Shown here one piece after another: positions 15,911-24,252 of a stretch of DNA of 64,000 nt. The notes beneath the pieces are model-generated. The model worked only from the letters and a program-made list of their open reading frames with translations, had not been told where the DNA came from and made no database searches. The stretch's first letter is position 1; each line of letters begins with the position of its first letter. Location of the stretch: the NCBI GenBank assembly GCA_030594205.1, contig JAUVFR010000006.1, positions 1 through 64,000 of the forward strand. Reading direction: 5' to 3'. Source of the DNA: Methanobacteriota archaeon. GTDB lineage: Archaea; Thermoplasmatota; Thermoplasmata; RBG-16-68-12; JAJISG01. The translations under genes were made by a program, and so were the position numbers.

Positions 15911-16456
15911 ATGGTCGAGCAAGAGAAGATGAAGGTCAAGATCTGCCTCGTCGGCGAAGGAGCCGTGGGGAAGACCTGTCTCATCCGGCGTTTCGTCCAT
16001 GACGAGTTCGAAGACCGGTACATTTCCACCTTGGGGGCCAAGGTCTCCAAGAGGGAGATTATCGTCGACGGCGCGAACGGCGGTGAGGTGGCCGTGGACA
16101 TGACGATCTGGGACATCATGGGCGAGAAGGGGTTCCGGGAACTGCTCAAGGAAGCCTACTTCCACGGGGCACAAGGCGTCCTGGCCGTCTGCGACCTGAC
16201 ACGCCGGGACACCCTCTATGACCTGCACGATTGGGTCAAGGCGGTCAACAAGGTGACCGGTGACATCCCGGTCCAGTTCCTCGCGAACAAGAAGGACCTC
16301 GCAGACCAGAGAAGCTTCGAGGACAAGGAGATGGAGAGCGTGGCCGCGAAATACAACTCCGCGTTCCTCTCCACCAGCGCCAAGACCGGGGACAATGTGA
16401 GTGAAGCCTTTGAGAAGCTGGCCCGGATGATCGCGAAGCGGCTCGTGCCGCAGTAG
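15911..16456 (+). CDS. Ras-like small GTPase (third of five)
   Basis: A 181-residue small GTPase, most similar by eye to the first paralogue (shared LIRRFVHD and TLGAKVSK segments). Motifs: G1 GEGAVGKTCL, G3 WDIMGEKGFRELLKEAYFHG, G4 NKKDL and G5 TSAKTGDNV. As in its neighbours, no prenylation site or membrane segment is present. The gene is followed by two small membrane proteins on the same strand, 75 bases downstream, but no functional tie can be shown. Confidence 0.92.
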   Translation: MVEQEKMKVKICLVGEGAVGKTCLIRRFVHDEFEDRYISTLGAKVSKREIIVDGANGGEVAVDMTIWDIMGEKGFRELLKEAYFHGAQGVLAVCDLTRRDTLYDLHDWVKAVNKVTGDIPVQFLANKKDLADQRSFEDKEMESVAAKYNSAFLSTSAKTGDNVSEAFEKLARMIAKRLVPQ

Positions 16457-16531
16457 CCGCTGGCTGTGATTCCTCCCCCGGCCGAGCCCTCGGCGCTCGC
16501 CTTCAAGTAGCATCTTCCTGATTGAGCGCCC

Positions 16532-16783
16532 GTGCCGACAGGAACGGACAAGGGCCGTCCTACTCTGTCTTCCTCGTTCGGCTTGCTCTCAATCGCCCTC
16601 ATAACATACGGCGCCTCAGCCTTCGTCCTGGCTGCCTCGGCGGGCTCGTTCGCGGCAGTAATCGCGATTGGCGGGGGACCGACCGGAGTCGTCCTTGACC
16701 GACTGGCAAATTCTCTAGGCATTGTTGGCATCGGTCCTCTCGGTGGGGCAGTGGTCCTTCTTGTCCTCTCCTTTCGCGCATGA
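16532..16783 (+). CDS. small membrane protein of unknown function
   Basis: An 83-residue product from a GTG start with about two hydrophobic segments, near residues 15-40 and 58-82. I do not recognise a family. The reading frame is supported by its stop overlapping the ATG of the next membrane protein (ATGA at 16780-16783), which implies translational coupling of two membrane proteins. It lies between the third GTPase and LonB. Confidence 0.55.
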   Translation: MPTGTDKGRPTLSSSFGLLSIALITYGASAFVLAASAGSFAAVIAIGGGPTGVVLDRLANSLGIVGIGPLGGAVVLLVLSFRA

Positions 16784-17301
16784 AGGTGGTCGCGGAGGAT
16801 GCCCCCGGGCACTTTGGGCAAGCCTGGCCCCTCATCCAAGGGGGCTGGATCCTGTCTTGGGTACTAGTCGGAATCGCTTTGGTTCTCGGTGTTCTCCTTA
16901 TCTTCGCAAGAGGTACTCGCTTCGAAGGGGCCCGCGCATCGTTCGGGCTTGCCAGCGGCTTCGCAGCCCTGTCCTTCCTCGCGGCCATCTCAATCCCTGC
17001 TCTCATCAGGACCAAGGCCCGGCAGGACACGGTCTTCTGGGTCCTGATGGTGGCAGTTGCTCTCGGGGCCGTGGGGGTGAGCGGCGAAATGGCCCTCATG
17101 CTCCCACCATTGATCCGGATTCCTTCGTGGATCACCCTAGGAGGTTTCCCGTTGCTGAATTGGAACCTCCCCTTCGGGGCACTCGTTGGGACGAGTGCCC
17201 TTCTCATCAGCCTTTCTTATCGGGTGTTGGCCAGGAAGCAAGAAACCGTTGAACGACGCGGACCGAACGCGACCCACCTATCGGCACCACGACGACCCTA
17301 G
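16780..17301 (+). CDS. membrane protein of unknown function
   Basis: A 173-residue product with about five predicted membrane segments (near residues 22-42, 52-74, 82-104, 108-126 and 132-155) and a short hydrophilic C-terminal end. It is translationally coupled to the preceding 83-residue membrane protein, so the two may form one complex. I do not recognise a family. LonB follows after 120 bases with its own promoter. Confidence 0.6.
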   Translation: MKVVAEDAPGHFGQAWPLIQGGWILSWVLVGIALVLGVLLIFARGTRFEGARASFGLASGFAALSFLAAISIPALIRTKARQDTVFWVLMVAVALGAVGVSGEMALMLPPLIRIPSWITLGGFPLLNWNLPFGALVGTSALLISLSYRVLARKQETVERRGPNATHLSAPRRP

Positions 17302-17370
17302 AGGCGTGGTGCGCTGAATCTCGTCCCCCGTGGACGAACCCAGCGGCCCTCCCGATTCTCTGGGAGAAGG

Positions 17371-17379
17371 TTTAATATG
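17371..17379 (+). promoter_or_regulatory. TATA-like box for lonB
   Basis: The sequence tttaatatg is about 50 bases before the lonB ATG, in a short AT-rich patch. It predicts a leader of roughly 20 bases. Confidence 0.55.
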
Positions 17380-17421
17380 AAAGCGGAAGTATTTTCCACT
17401 GTTCAGACGGGATGACGCTCG

Positions 17422-19398
17422 ATGAGTGTTAGGGACAAAGAGGCGACCACTGAAGGCGGCATGCCATCCCTCGAAGGGTGGATTGCCACCCAAGACTTTG
17501 AGACCACGGCGGACATCCGCGTGCCCGAGGGGCTGGTTGAACAGGTCATCGGACAGGAGGAAGGCGTCAGGGTCGCACGCAAGGCGGCGGACCAGAAGCG
17601 TCATGTGATGCTTATCGGCGACCCCGGAACGGGCAAGTCCATGATGGCCCGGGCCATGTCGGAGCTCCTCCCGCGGGAAGAGCTCCAGGATACGATTGTC
17701 TACCACAACCCAGAAGACCCCAACGAGCCCAAGATTCGAATCGTTCCCGCAGGCAAGGGCAAGGAAATCGTTCAGGCTCACAAGGCGGACGCGATGCGGC
17801 GCAAGGAGCAGCGAGCCTCGATGATGACGACCATCATCGTTGTGATTGTCCTCATGTCCGCTATCCTGGCCTTCATTACCACTCCACCTCAGCCCATGAT
17901 CCTCCTCTTCGGCATTCTGATCGCCGTCATCATCTTCTGGGCCACCCGGACCATGGGGAACCGTCAGGATATGTTGGTCGTCCCCAAGCTCCTGGCCGGT
18001 CACGATCCGGACGACATGCCCGCTTTCATCGACGCCACGGGCTCCCACGCGGGGGCCCTCCTGGGAGATGTCCGCCACGACCCCTTCCAGTCTGGCGGCC
18101 TCGAGACCCCTGCGCATGAACGGGTCGAGGCCGGCTCCATCCACAAGGCTCACAAGGGCATCCTTTTCATCGACGAAATCAACACGCTCCGATTGGAGAG
18201 TCAGCAGAGTCTGTTGACCGCCCTGCAGGAGAAGCAGTTCAGCATCGTCGGCCAGAGCGAGCGAAGTGCCGGGGCGATGGTCAAGACAGAGCCGGTCCCG
18301 TGCGACTTCATTCTCGTGGCTGCCGGAAACTTGGATGCCCTCGGTAACATGCATCCCGCTCTTCGGTCCCGCATCCGCGGGTACGGTTATGAGGTGTACG
18401 TCAAGAGCGTCATGCCCGACACCTTGGACAGCCGAGAGAAGATGGTTCGGTTCGTCGCCCAGGAAGTCGTCAAGGACGGGAAGATCCCCCACTTCGACAG
18501 GGAAGGGGTCCGGGAGGTCATCCATGAAGCGCAGCGGCGGGCCGGCCGCCGGGGTCAGCTGACCCTGCGACTCCGCGAGCTGGGCGGCCTCATCCGGGTG
18601 GCCGGGGACATCGCCCGCGAAGAAGGCGACGCCGTCACTGGGGCGGACCACGTCATCGCCGCGAAAGGGATGGCGCGCAGCCTGGAGCAGCAGGTGGCCG
18701 ACCGGTACATCGAGCACCGCAAGGAGTACAAGACCTTCGTAACCGAGGGGTCGATGGTGGGCGTCGTGAACGGCATGGCTGTCCTGAACGCCGACCCCAG
18801 CATGTCTGAGTTCTCCGGGATCGTCATGCCGATTGTCGCCGAAGTGACGCCGGCCCAGAGCCGGAATGATGGGAAGATCATCGCCACGGGCCGCCTCGGT
18901 GAGATCGCCCGCGAGGCAGTCCAGAATGTCTCCGCTCTCATCAAGAAGTATACGGGCGAGGACATCAGCAACCACGACATCCACGTCCAGTTCGTGGGGA
19001 CCTACGAAGGGGTGGAGGGGGACAGTGCCTCCATTTCCGTGGCCACGGCAGTCATTTCCGCTCTCGAAGAGGTGGAAGTAGACCAGCGGTGTGCCATGAC
19101 AGGTTCCCTGAGCATCCGAGGCCAGGTCCTGCCCGTCGGCGGCATCACCGCAAAGATCGAGGCGGCGGCCGAGATGGGCTTCAAGAAGGTCATTATTCCC
19201 AAAGCCAACGTCAACGACGTTCTCATCGAGAGCCGATACCGAGGTGAGATTGAAATCATCTCGGTAGAGACGCTCAAGGAAGTCCTGGACCACGCCCTGG
19301 TCGGCCCGAAGAAGAACGGCCTCGTGAGCAAGCTGGCCGACATGGTCTCGACTCGACGCGAGCCCGTCGTCCCCCCGGACCGGGCCGTCCCCCAGTAG
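17422..19398 (+). CDS. lonB: archaeal membrane-bound Lon protease (LonB)
   Basis: ATP-dependent protease that degrades damaged or regulatory proteins at the inner face of the membrane. The 658 residues carry, in order, Walker A GDPGTGKS (66-73), two membrane segments inserted in the AAA+ domain (about 135-153 and 157-175), Walker B ILFIDE (247-252), sensor regions, and the S16 protease domain with the catalytic pair Ser535 (in EGDSASIS) and Lys578 (in [10 protein letters not shown]). All essential residues are present. It has a good TATA-like box and is followed after ten bases by the NMN adenylyltransferase gene. A protease-less relative lies at 40766-42241. Confidence 0.96.
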   Translation: MSVRDKEATTEGGMPSLEGWIATQDFETTADIRVPEGLVEQVIGQEEGVRVARKAADQKRHVMLIGDPGTGKSMMARAMSELLPREELQDTIVYHNPEDPNEPKIRIVPAGKGKEIVQAHKADAMRRKEQRASMMTTIIVVIVLMSAILAFITTPPQPMILLFGILIAVIIFWATRTMGNRQDMLVVPKLLAGHDPDDMPAFIDATGSHAGALLGDVRHDPFQSGGLETPAHERVEAGSIHKAHKGILFIDEINTLRLESQQSLLTALQEKQFSIVGQSERSAGAMVKTEPVPCDFILVAAGNLDALGNMHPALRSRIRGYGYEVYVKSVMPDTLDSREKMVRFVAQEVVKDGKIPHFDREGVREVIHEAQRRAGRRGQLTLRLRELGGLIRVAGDIAREEGDAVTGADHVIAAKGMARSLEQQVADRYIEHRKEYKTFVTEGSMVGVVNGMAVLNADPSMSEFSGIVMPIVAEVTPAQSRNDGKIIATGRLGEIAREAVQNVSALIKKYTGEDISNHDIHVQFVGTYEGVEGDSASISVATAVISALEEVEVDQRCAMTGSLSIRGQVLPVGGITAKIEAAAEMGFKKVIIPKANVNDVLIESRYRGEIEIISVETLKEVLDHALVGPKKNGLVSKLADMVSTRREPVVPPDRAVPQ

Positions 19399-19408
19399 GG
19401 GCCCTACG

Positions 19409-19930
19409 TTGGCGGGAGGCACTCCCTCTCGTGTTCTGTTCGTGGGCCGCTTCCAGCCGTTCCACCTGGGCCACCTGCACATGGTGAAGTCGCTGGTGCG
19501 CGAGTTTGACGAAGTGGTTCTGATCCTCGGGAGCAGCCAGGCCTCTCACACGTCCAAGAATCCGTTCAGCCTGGAGGAACGCACGAGGATGATTCGAGAG
19601 AGTCTCCAGGCCGAGGCGGTGGAGGCGGTCCGGATTGTCCCCATGCGTGACGTAGGGGATCACGCCGCCTGGCTAAGCGAACTTCGCATCCTCGCTCCGG
19701 CCTTTGGGGCCGTGGCGACGCACGACGGCGTGACGAGACACATCTTCAAGGAGGCCGGGTACAGGGTCCTGAACCGGCCTCTCCTCGACCGGGAAGTCCT
19801 CTCAGGCACGGAGGTCCGGAAACGCATCCGTGCAGGACAGGATTGGGAGCAACTAGTCCCCGGCGCGGTTCGTTCGATCATCCGCGAGCTTGATGCGGTC
19901 GAGCGAATCCGGGCCCTGGATGATCAATAG
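19409..19930 (+). CDS. nadM: nicotinamide-nucleotide adenylyltransferase, archaeal NadM type
   Basis: Joins nicotinamide mononucleotide and ATP to give NAD. The 173-residue protein has the nucleotidyltransferase signature GRFQPFHLGHL (residues 13-23), in which the HxGH-like pair binds ATP, and the C-terminal SGTEVRKRI, matching the ISSTxxR-like motif of archaeal NadM. The likely start is TTG, ten bases after the lonB stop, so it may be cotranscribed with lonB. The last seven bases overlap the convergent gene on the other strand. Confidence 0.9.
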   Translation: MAGGTPSRVLFVGRFQPFHLGHLHMVKSLVREFDEVVLILGSSQASHTSKNPFSLEERTRMIRESLQAEAVEAVRIVPMRDVGDHAAWLSELRILAPAFGAVATHDGVTRHIFKEAGYRVLNRPLLDREVLSGTEVRKRIRAGQDWEQLVPGAVRSIIRELDAVERIRALDDQ

Positions 19931-20391
19931 AGAACCAACAGCGTCAGGATTGTTCCGACCGAGAACCCGGAGACCGTGAGGTTGAGGGCAGGAGCCCAGC
20001 GGCGGCTCATGCCGGCCACGCGACCCCACTTCTGCCCTCGGCGTGGCCAGGTATGGATTCCCGGTTCCGCTAGGCTGTCCAGCAAGAGATGCGAGGCCAG
20101 CCCTGTCAGACAGGCGCCCGCGAGAGTTGAAAGAGAGTCAAGCGACAAGAGTCCCGCAAAGCCGGCGAGGCTCAACGCGGCGAGGACGAGCAGGGCCCAG
20201 ACCAGGCCGTAGGCCAGGGAATGGCCGTACGGCGTCCTGGGACCCGATCTGCGATCCAACTCCAGATCCGGCAGGAGGGCCGTCAGGGCGGCATAGAACC
20301 CGTACGCCGTCAACGGCACGCCCTGGGAAAGGGATGTGAAGACGGAGGATAGGGCAAGCGCGAACAACGCATGGGCCAAGAGATTCGCCAT
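19924..20391 (-). CDS. membrane-bound metal-dependent hydrolase-like protein (YdjM/DUF457 type)
   Basis: A 155-residue membrane protein. The start ATG at 20391 begins MANLLAHALFALALSSVF, with the conserved His in the first segment. The hydrophobic helices and further motifs ALLPDLELDRRSG, RTPYGHSLAYG and SHLLLDSLAEPG supply the histidines and aspartates expected of the YdjM/LexA-binding membrane hydrolase family. The substrate is not known. An open upstream extension of 18 residues was not used because it lacks family similarity. It converges with nadM. Confidence 0.75.
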   Translation of the reverse strand: MANLLAHALFALALSSVFTSLSQGVPLTAYGFYAALTALLPDLELDRRSGPRTPYGHSLAYGLVWALLVLAALSLAGFAGLLSLDSLSTLAGACLTGLASHLLLDSLAEPGIHTWPRRGQKWGRVAGMSRRWAPALNLTVSGFSVGTILTLLVLY

Positions 20392-20543
20392 GTGCCAGGC
20401 GGGGGGTTGGGGACCTTCACGGTCGCGCCTACCTGCAGACTGCACGACACGACCGAGGCCTTGCAGAGCGACCTGGCTCGGACCCCTTCGCCTGCACCGA
20501 GGAGAAAGAAGGCTTATTGGCCGAGCCCCATTGCATTTCCGGA

Positions 20544-21281
20544 ATGTGCACCCTAATCCTCCTTCGCGACCAGGTTCCCGGATACCCCCTCTTCCTCCTG
20601 ATGAACCGGGACGAGCTATACGGCCGTCCTTCCGAAGAGCCCACCCTGACCCGCGAGGCGACCTCCATCCTGGCGCCCCGCGACGTGCAGGCGGGAGGGA
20701 CCTGGATCGGCGTGAACGAAGTGGGCGTCGTCGCGGCGATCTCTAACCGAGAAGAGGGGACCTACGACTCGGCCCGTCGGTCCCGAGGCCTCCTCTGCCT
20801 CGAGGCGCTGCGGCACACGTCGGCGTTGGAGGTGAAAGACTTCGTGGAGGAGGAGGTGGCCGAGGAGAGGTACAATCCCTTCAATCTGCTCTACGGCGAC
20901 CGGGGTCACGCCTTCGTTACCCACTACGCGGAGAACCCGCGGACCGTCGATCTTGGGTCGGGGCTCCACGTTCTCGCGAACATGGACGTGGACGATGGAG
21001 GACAGCCCCGTATCCACCTCGTCCAGGAGGCCTTGCGGGACCGGCGACTTGGCGACCTCGCCGCGGCCATCGAAGCCGTGCAGACGGTCGCCGGGGACCA
21101 CACCCTCTATCAGGGGGAGTCCGTCTGCCGGCATGGGGACCGGGCCGGGAGCGTGTCGAGTTCTCTCATCGCGATCTCGGAGAACTTTCCTCGAGACAGC
21201 CTCTTCCTGTACAGCGCCGGTCGGCCTCACGACGCCCGGTACGAGGATTACTCGGCCCTTCTCGAGGGATTCATGCACTGA
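20544..21281 (+). CDS. TANGO2/NRDE-family protein
   Basis: A 245-residue Ntn-hydrolase-like protein. The start is set at the ATG before CTLILLRD because the family begins Met-Cys, placing Cys at position 2 as in TANGO2 relatives. The eponymous NRDE motif follows (LMNRDELYGRPSEEP), then GGTWIGVNEVGVVAAISNR. The C terminus shows SVSSSLIAIS. Eukaryotic TANGO2 has been linked to Golgi organisation and haem or lipid handling, but the enzymatic role is unsettled, so no reaction is assigned. Its end overlaps the convergent MFS gene by 11 bases. Confidence 0.85.
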   Translation: MCTLILLRDQVPGYPLFLLMNRDELYGRPSEEPTLTREATSILAPRDVQAGGTWIGVNEVGVVAAISNREEGTYDSARRSRGLLCLEALRHTSALEVKDFVEEEVAEERYNPFNLLYGDRGHAFVTHYAENPRTVDLGSGLHVLANMDVDDGGQPRIHLVQEALRDRRLGDLAAAIEAVQTVAGDHTLYQGESVCRHGDRAGSVSSSLIAISENFPRDSLFLYSAGRPHDARYEDYSALLEGFMH

Positions 21282-22452
21282 CCCGAGCCCGGGACCCGGG
21301 CCGGAGAAGAAAGGCCGCCGCCCCGCTGGCCGCCATGAATACTGCCAGCAGCGGGAAAATCAGCGCGAGGTCGGCCACGCTCCCAATGTAGCCCCCCAAG
21401 GCCGCGCCTGCCGCGCCGATCCCGAACACGGCGAGAAAAACGAGGCCGTAGGCAAGGCCTCGCAGGTTCGGAGGCGCCCGACGGGAGACGAGGAGGTTTT
21501 GGAGGGGCTCGAGGGCGAAGAGAAGGAAGCCGAAGGCGAAGGCGATGACGACCACGGCGCCCGCGCTGGGAATCGCCAGGAGGATCAGGAGGCCGGCCAC
21601 CAGGACCGAGGCCATCGCCAGCGTCGTTTCGACCCGCGGCCGGTCGGCGAGATACCCCCCTGCCACCTGCCCGGCTGCGCCGAGGGCGAGAATGACGGGG
21701 AAGAGGTACAGGCCCGCCGTCAGGGGGCGTGCCCCGACGCCAAGAGAGGGCAAGCCGAGGCTGTCCAGGTAGGCGGGGAGGAAGGTGAGGGCGCCCCAAT
21801 ACGCCACGCCGGCGAAAACGTAGACCAAAAGCACGAGGAAGAATCCCCTCGTCAGGAAGACCCCCTTCATCTGCGCCAGGTTCGCGGGCTCACGGCGTGC
21901 CTCCTCAGAGGGGGCACCAAAGACCATTCCGACGAGGACGACGAGGGCGGGGATGGCGAAGAGGGCGAGAATGGTCCGCCACTCCAAGGAGAGCAGCAAG
22001 AGGGCGGCGATGAGGGGTCCCAACGCGACGCCGAGGCTCCCGCCCATGCCGTGGTACCCGAATCCGCGTCCCTGTTGGCGAACCTCGCGAGTGATCAAGG
22101 CGGTCCCGGCGGGATGATACGGACTCAGGAAGAGACCGAGGAAGGCGAGGGCGAGGGCGAGTTGGACGAGGGTCTGCGAGAGGGCAACAAAGAAGAGGGC
22201 AGCCACGGCCCCCAGGAGATACAGGTTGATGAGGGCCTTGGAACCAATCCGGTCGGCCAAGTACCCAAAGGGGACACTTCCGGCCCCATAGAGCGCGTAG
22301 GCGGCGGCGGCGATGAGGCCCAGTACGTACAGATCCGCGTCAAACTCCTCGATCCAGATCGTCAGGAAGAGAGGGATAATGAGGATGTAAGCGTGGTTCA
22401 AGGCGTGGGCCGCAGTCACGTAGCCGACCAACATCCGCTCCCGGCGGTCCAC
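21271..22452 (-). CDS. MFS transporter
   Basis: A 393-residue major facilitator superfamily permease with twelve hydrophobic segments. The MFS loop signature between helices 2 and 3 is visible as GYLADRIGSKALIN, and its second-half counterpart as GYLADRPRVETT. The substrate cannot be told from sequence. It lies near the hyuAB/TctA-like transport cluster but is separated from it by about 90 bases and may be independent. Confidence 0.88.
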   Translation of the reverse strand: MDRRERMLVGYVTAAHALNHAYILIIPLFLTIWIEEFDADLYVLGLIAAAAYALYGAGSVPFGYLADRIGSKALINLYLLGAVAALFFVALSQTLVQLALALAFLGLFLSPYHPAGTALITREVRQQGRGFGYHGMGGSLGVALGPLIAALLLLSLEWRTILALFAIPALVVLVGMVFGAPSEEARREPANLAQMKGVFLTRGFFLVLLVYVFAGVAYWGALTFLPAYLDSLGLPSLGVGARPLTAGLYLFPVILALGAAGQVAGGYLADRPRVETTLAMASVLVAGLLILLAIPSAGAVVVIAFAFGFLLFALEPLQNLLVSRRAPPNLRGLAYGLVFLAVFGIGAAGAALGGYIGSVADLALIFPLLAVFMAASGAAAFLLRPGSRARVSA

Positions 22453-22542
22453 GCCGTTGGAAGTTCCCGTCCCCTTAAGGGCTTGCAGGCAGCAATGCCT
22501 CCCAGCGGGGCGCTCGCATCGAGGGGCGACCAGGGTCGCCCC

Positions 22543-24192
22543 CTAGGCGAGGAGGAGGATCAGGGGCACGATGAGACTCCCCATCAGGTGCACCCGACGC
22601 ACACCCACGAGAGGAGGGAGGAGGCCGATGAGGGTGGCGAAGAGGGCGATGGCGAGTCCCATAACACCCGCGAAGAGGAAGGTGATACCCAAGAGAAAGG
22701 ACAGGACACCGACCATGACCTTCCGGTAAGGGAAAGCCCCGGCAAGGCGCGCGAAGAGGGCCCCAAACCCCCGGGTAAGGAAGAACGAGGTCATCGATGC
22801 CACGGCGGAGGCCAAGAGGAACCAGGCCAGTGCCTGGGGGAAGTTGAGGAGAGGATCCCACGCAGCCACCAGGTCTCCCGAGAGGGTCTGGAGGGCTGCG
22901 GCCCCCCCGCTGCGAGGGCGGAGGATGACAAAGAGAGCCACGATTGTGAAGAGCGCCGTGGCCGTGTTCACGCAGGACAGCGAGAGGATGAACGCCTCGT
23001 CGTTGGTCCGCTTTCCCCCTCCCTCCCCTGAGAGAAGCTGGGAGAAAATCGTAGCCGTGGCGGCGGTCACGCCCGGAATCCATGCAACGAAGGCGCCGAC
23101 CAGGGTCCCCCCAACCGTGGCGCGAACCCGTTCTCGCCAGGCCAGCGTCGTACCCCCGGGGCGGATCTCTTGACGCGGAATGTGGGGCGTATGGGCTAGG
23201 CTGATGAGCAGGATTGGGAGGGCAAAGAGGCCCGTGAAGAGGGGAAGGAACCCCAAGCTGCGGAGATCGGCCTGGAACGCGGGAATCGGGAACCAGTTCC
23301 CGGCCAGGAGAGGCGAAAGGAGGACCAGTCCGCCAAGGTAGCCCGAGAGGAGGAACACCAGCGTCGCCCATCCCTTTTGGACGAGAGGTGCGAAGGCAGA
23401 GAGGCGGGGAGAGGGCGCGACGAAGAGGGCGACATCTCCGGCCAATGAAGCCGGAACCTGGCCTGCCAGCCGGACCTGGACGCTTCCGTAGCGGTCCGTG
23501 ACGATCAGCCGATTTCCGACAAGGCCCGCGACCTCTCCTCGAAGGAGAAAGGCCTCGTCAGCGTCGGACGCCTTCGATGACGGGAGCCGGAGGATCTCTG
23601 GAGGAGCCTCTTCCGGACCTAGGATCCCCTCCGGCACGGTGCACACCAGCTCCTCTCGCGCTCGCCGTGGTTTCCCCGCCTCCGAAACAATGAGGATGCC
23701 AGCGACTAGAATCAGGCCAAAGGGGACGACGGGGCGAAGATCGCCATAGCCGTCCACCGGCGTCCCCATGACCAGGCGGAAGGGGAGAATCAGGGCCAAC
23801 CCCAGGAAGGCGGCCACGAGGCTCCCCCAGGCGGAGAGGTGGATGGCCTCAAGGCCCCGGCCCTTCAGGAGCATCCGATGTCCCGGCAGGACGGAGAGCG
23901 CGGTCTCCGCCTCGGGGGCTCCCAGGAAGATGGCGGGAACGTAATCGAGGAAAGTGTGGGCGACCACGTTTCCCACGACGAGGGCGCCGGCGAGAAGCAC
24001 GAGGTCCTGCGGAGCCGGTGAGGCCCACGAGAAGAGTGACCCGGCCAGGAGGAGAAGAGGAGTCTGGAACGCTAGGACGAGGGCGGCCACCGTGTTGACA
24101 TGGAGGCCCGGGGTGAGCCCGGTTGCCACACCGGCGGCCGTCCCCAACAGGGCGAAAGAGACCACTCCGAGAGCCAAGACGAGGGGGTCCAC
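22543..24192 (-). CDS. TctA-like (COG1784) membrane protein with central soluble insert
   Basis: A large membrane protein of about 549 residues with many hydrophobic helices. Two TctA-like half repeats are suggested by GVATGLTPGLHVNTVAALVL near the N terminus and GAFVAWIPGVTAATATIFSQ in the second half, both with the GxxPGxx pattern of tripartite tricarboxylate transporter permeases. Between the halves lies a hydrophilic stretch (LRLPSSKASDADEAFLLRGE to VTDRYGSVQVRL) that looks like a small OB-type domain. I set the start at the GTG at 24192; another GTG at 24252, directly after the hyuB stop, would add 20 non-hydrophobic residues. Cotranscription with hyuAB is likely, but the substrate is unknown. 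Confidence 0.7.
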   Translation of the reverse strand: MDPLVLALGVVSFALLGTAAGVATGLTPGLHVNTVAALVLAFQTPLLLLAGSLFSWASPAPQDLVLLAGALVVGNVVAHTFLDYVPAIFLGAPEAETALSVLPGHRMLLKGRGLEAIHLSAWGSLVAAFLGLALILPFRLVMGTPVDGYGDLRPVVPFGLILVAGILIVSEAGKPRRAREELVCTVPEGILGPEEAPPEILRLPSSKASDADEAFLLRGEVAGLVGNRLIVTDRYGSVQVRLAGQVPASLAGDVALFVAPSPRLSAFAPLVQKGWATLVFLLSGYLGGLVLLSPLLAGNWFPIPAFQADLRSLGFLPLFTGLFALPILLISLAHTPHIPRQEIRPGGTTLAWRERVRATVGGTLVGAFVAWIPGVTAATATIFSQLLSGEGGGKRTNDEAFILSLSCVNTATALFTIVALFVILRPRSGGAAALQTLSGDLVAAWDPLLNFPQALAWFLLASAVASMTSFFLTRGFGALFARLAGAFPYRKVMVGVLSFLLGITFLFAGVMGLAIALFATLIGLLPPLVGVRRVHLMGSLIVPLILLLA

Positions 24193-24252
24193 GGTTCGGG
24201 ACGAAGGGGGGGAACAAAACGCCTGGAGCCTACATGCAGGCTGCCTGGTCAC

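Noticed and set aside
17278-19482. Minus-strand frame of 734 codons opposite lonB
   Set aside because: The length is striking, but its composition is that of a complement of lonB codons, and lonB has all its catalytic motifs.
20953-23031. Plus-strand frame of 692 codons across the MFS gene
   Set aside because: Low-complexity Gly/Glu/Arg composition, antisense to an MFS transporter with clear membrane helices and motifs.
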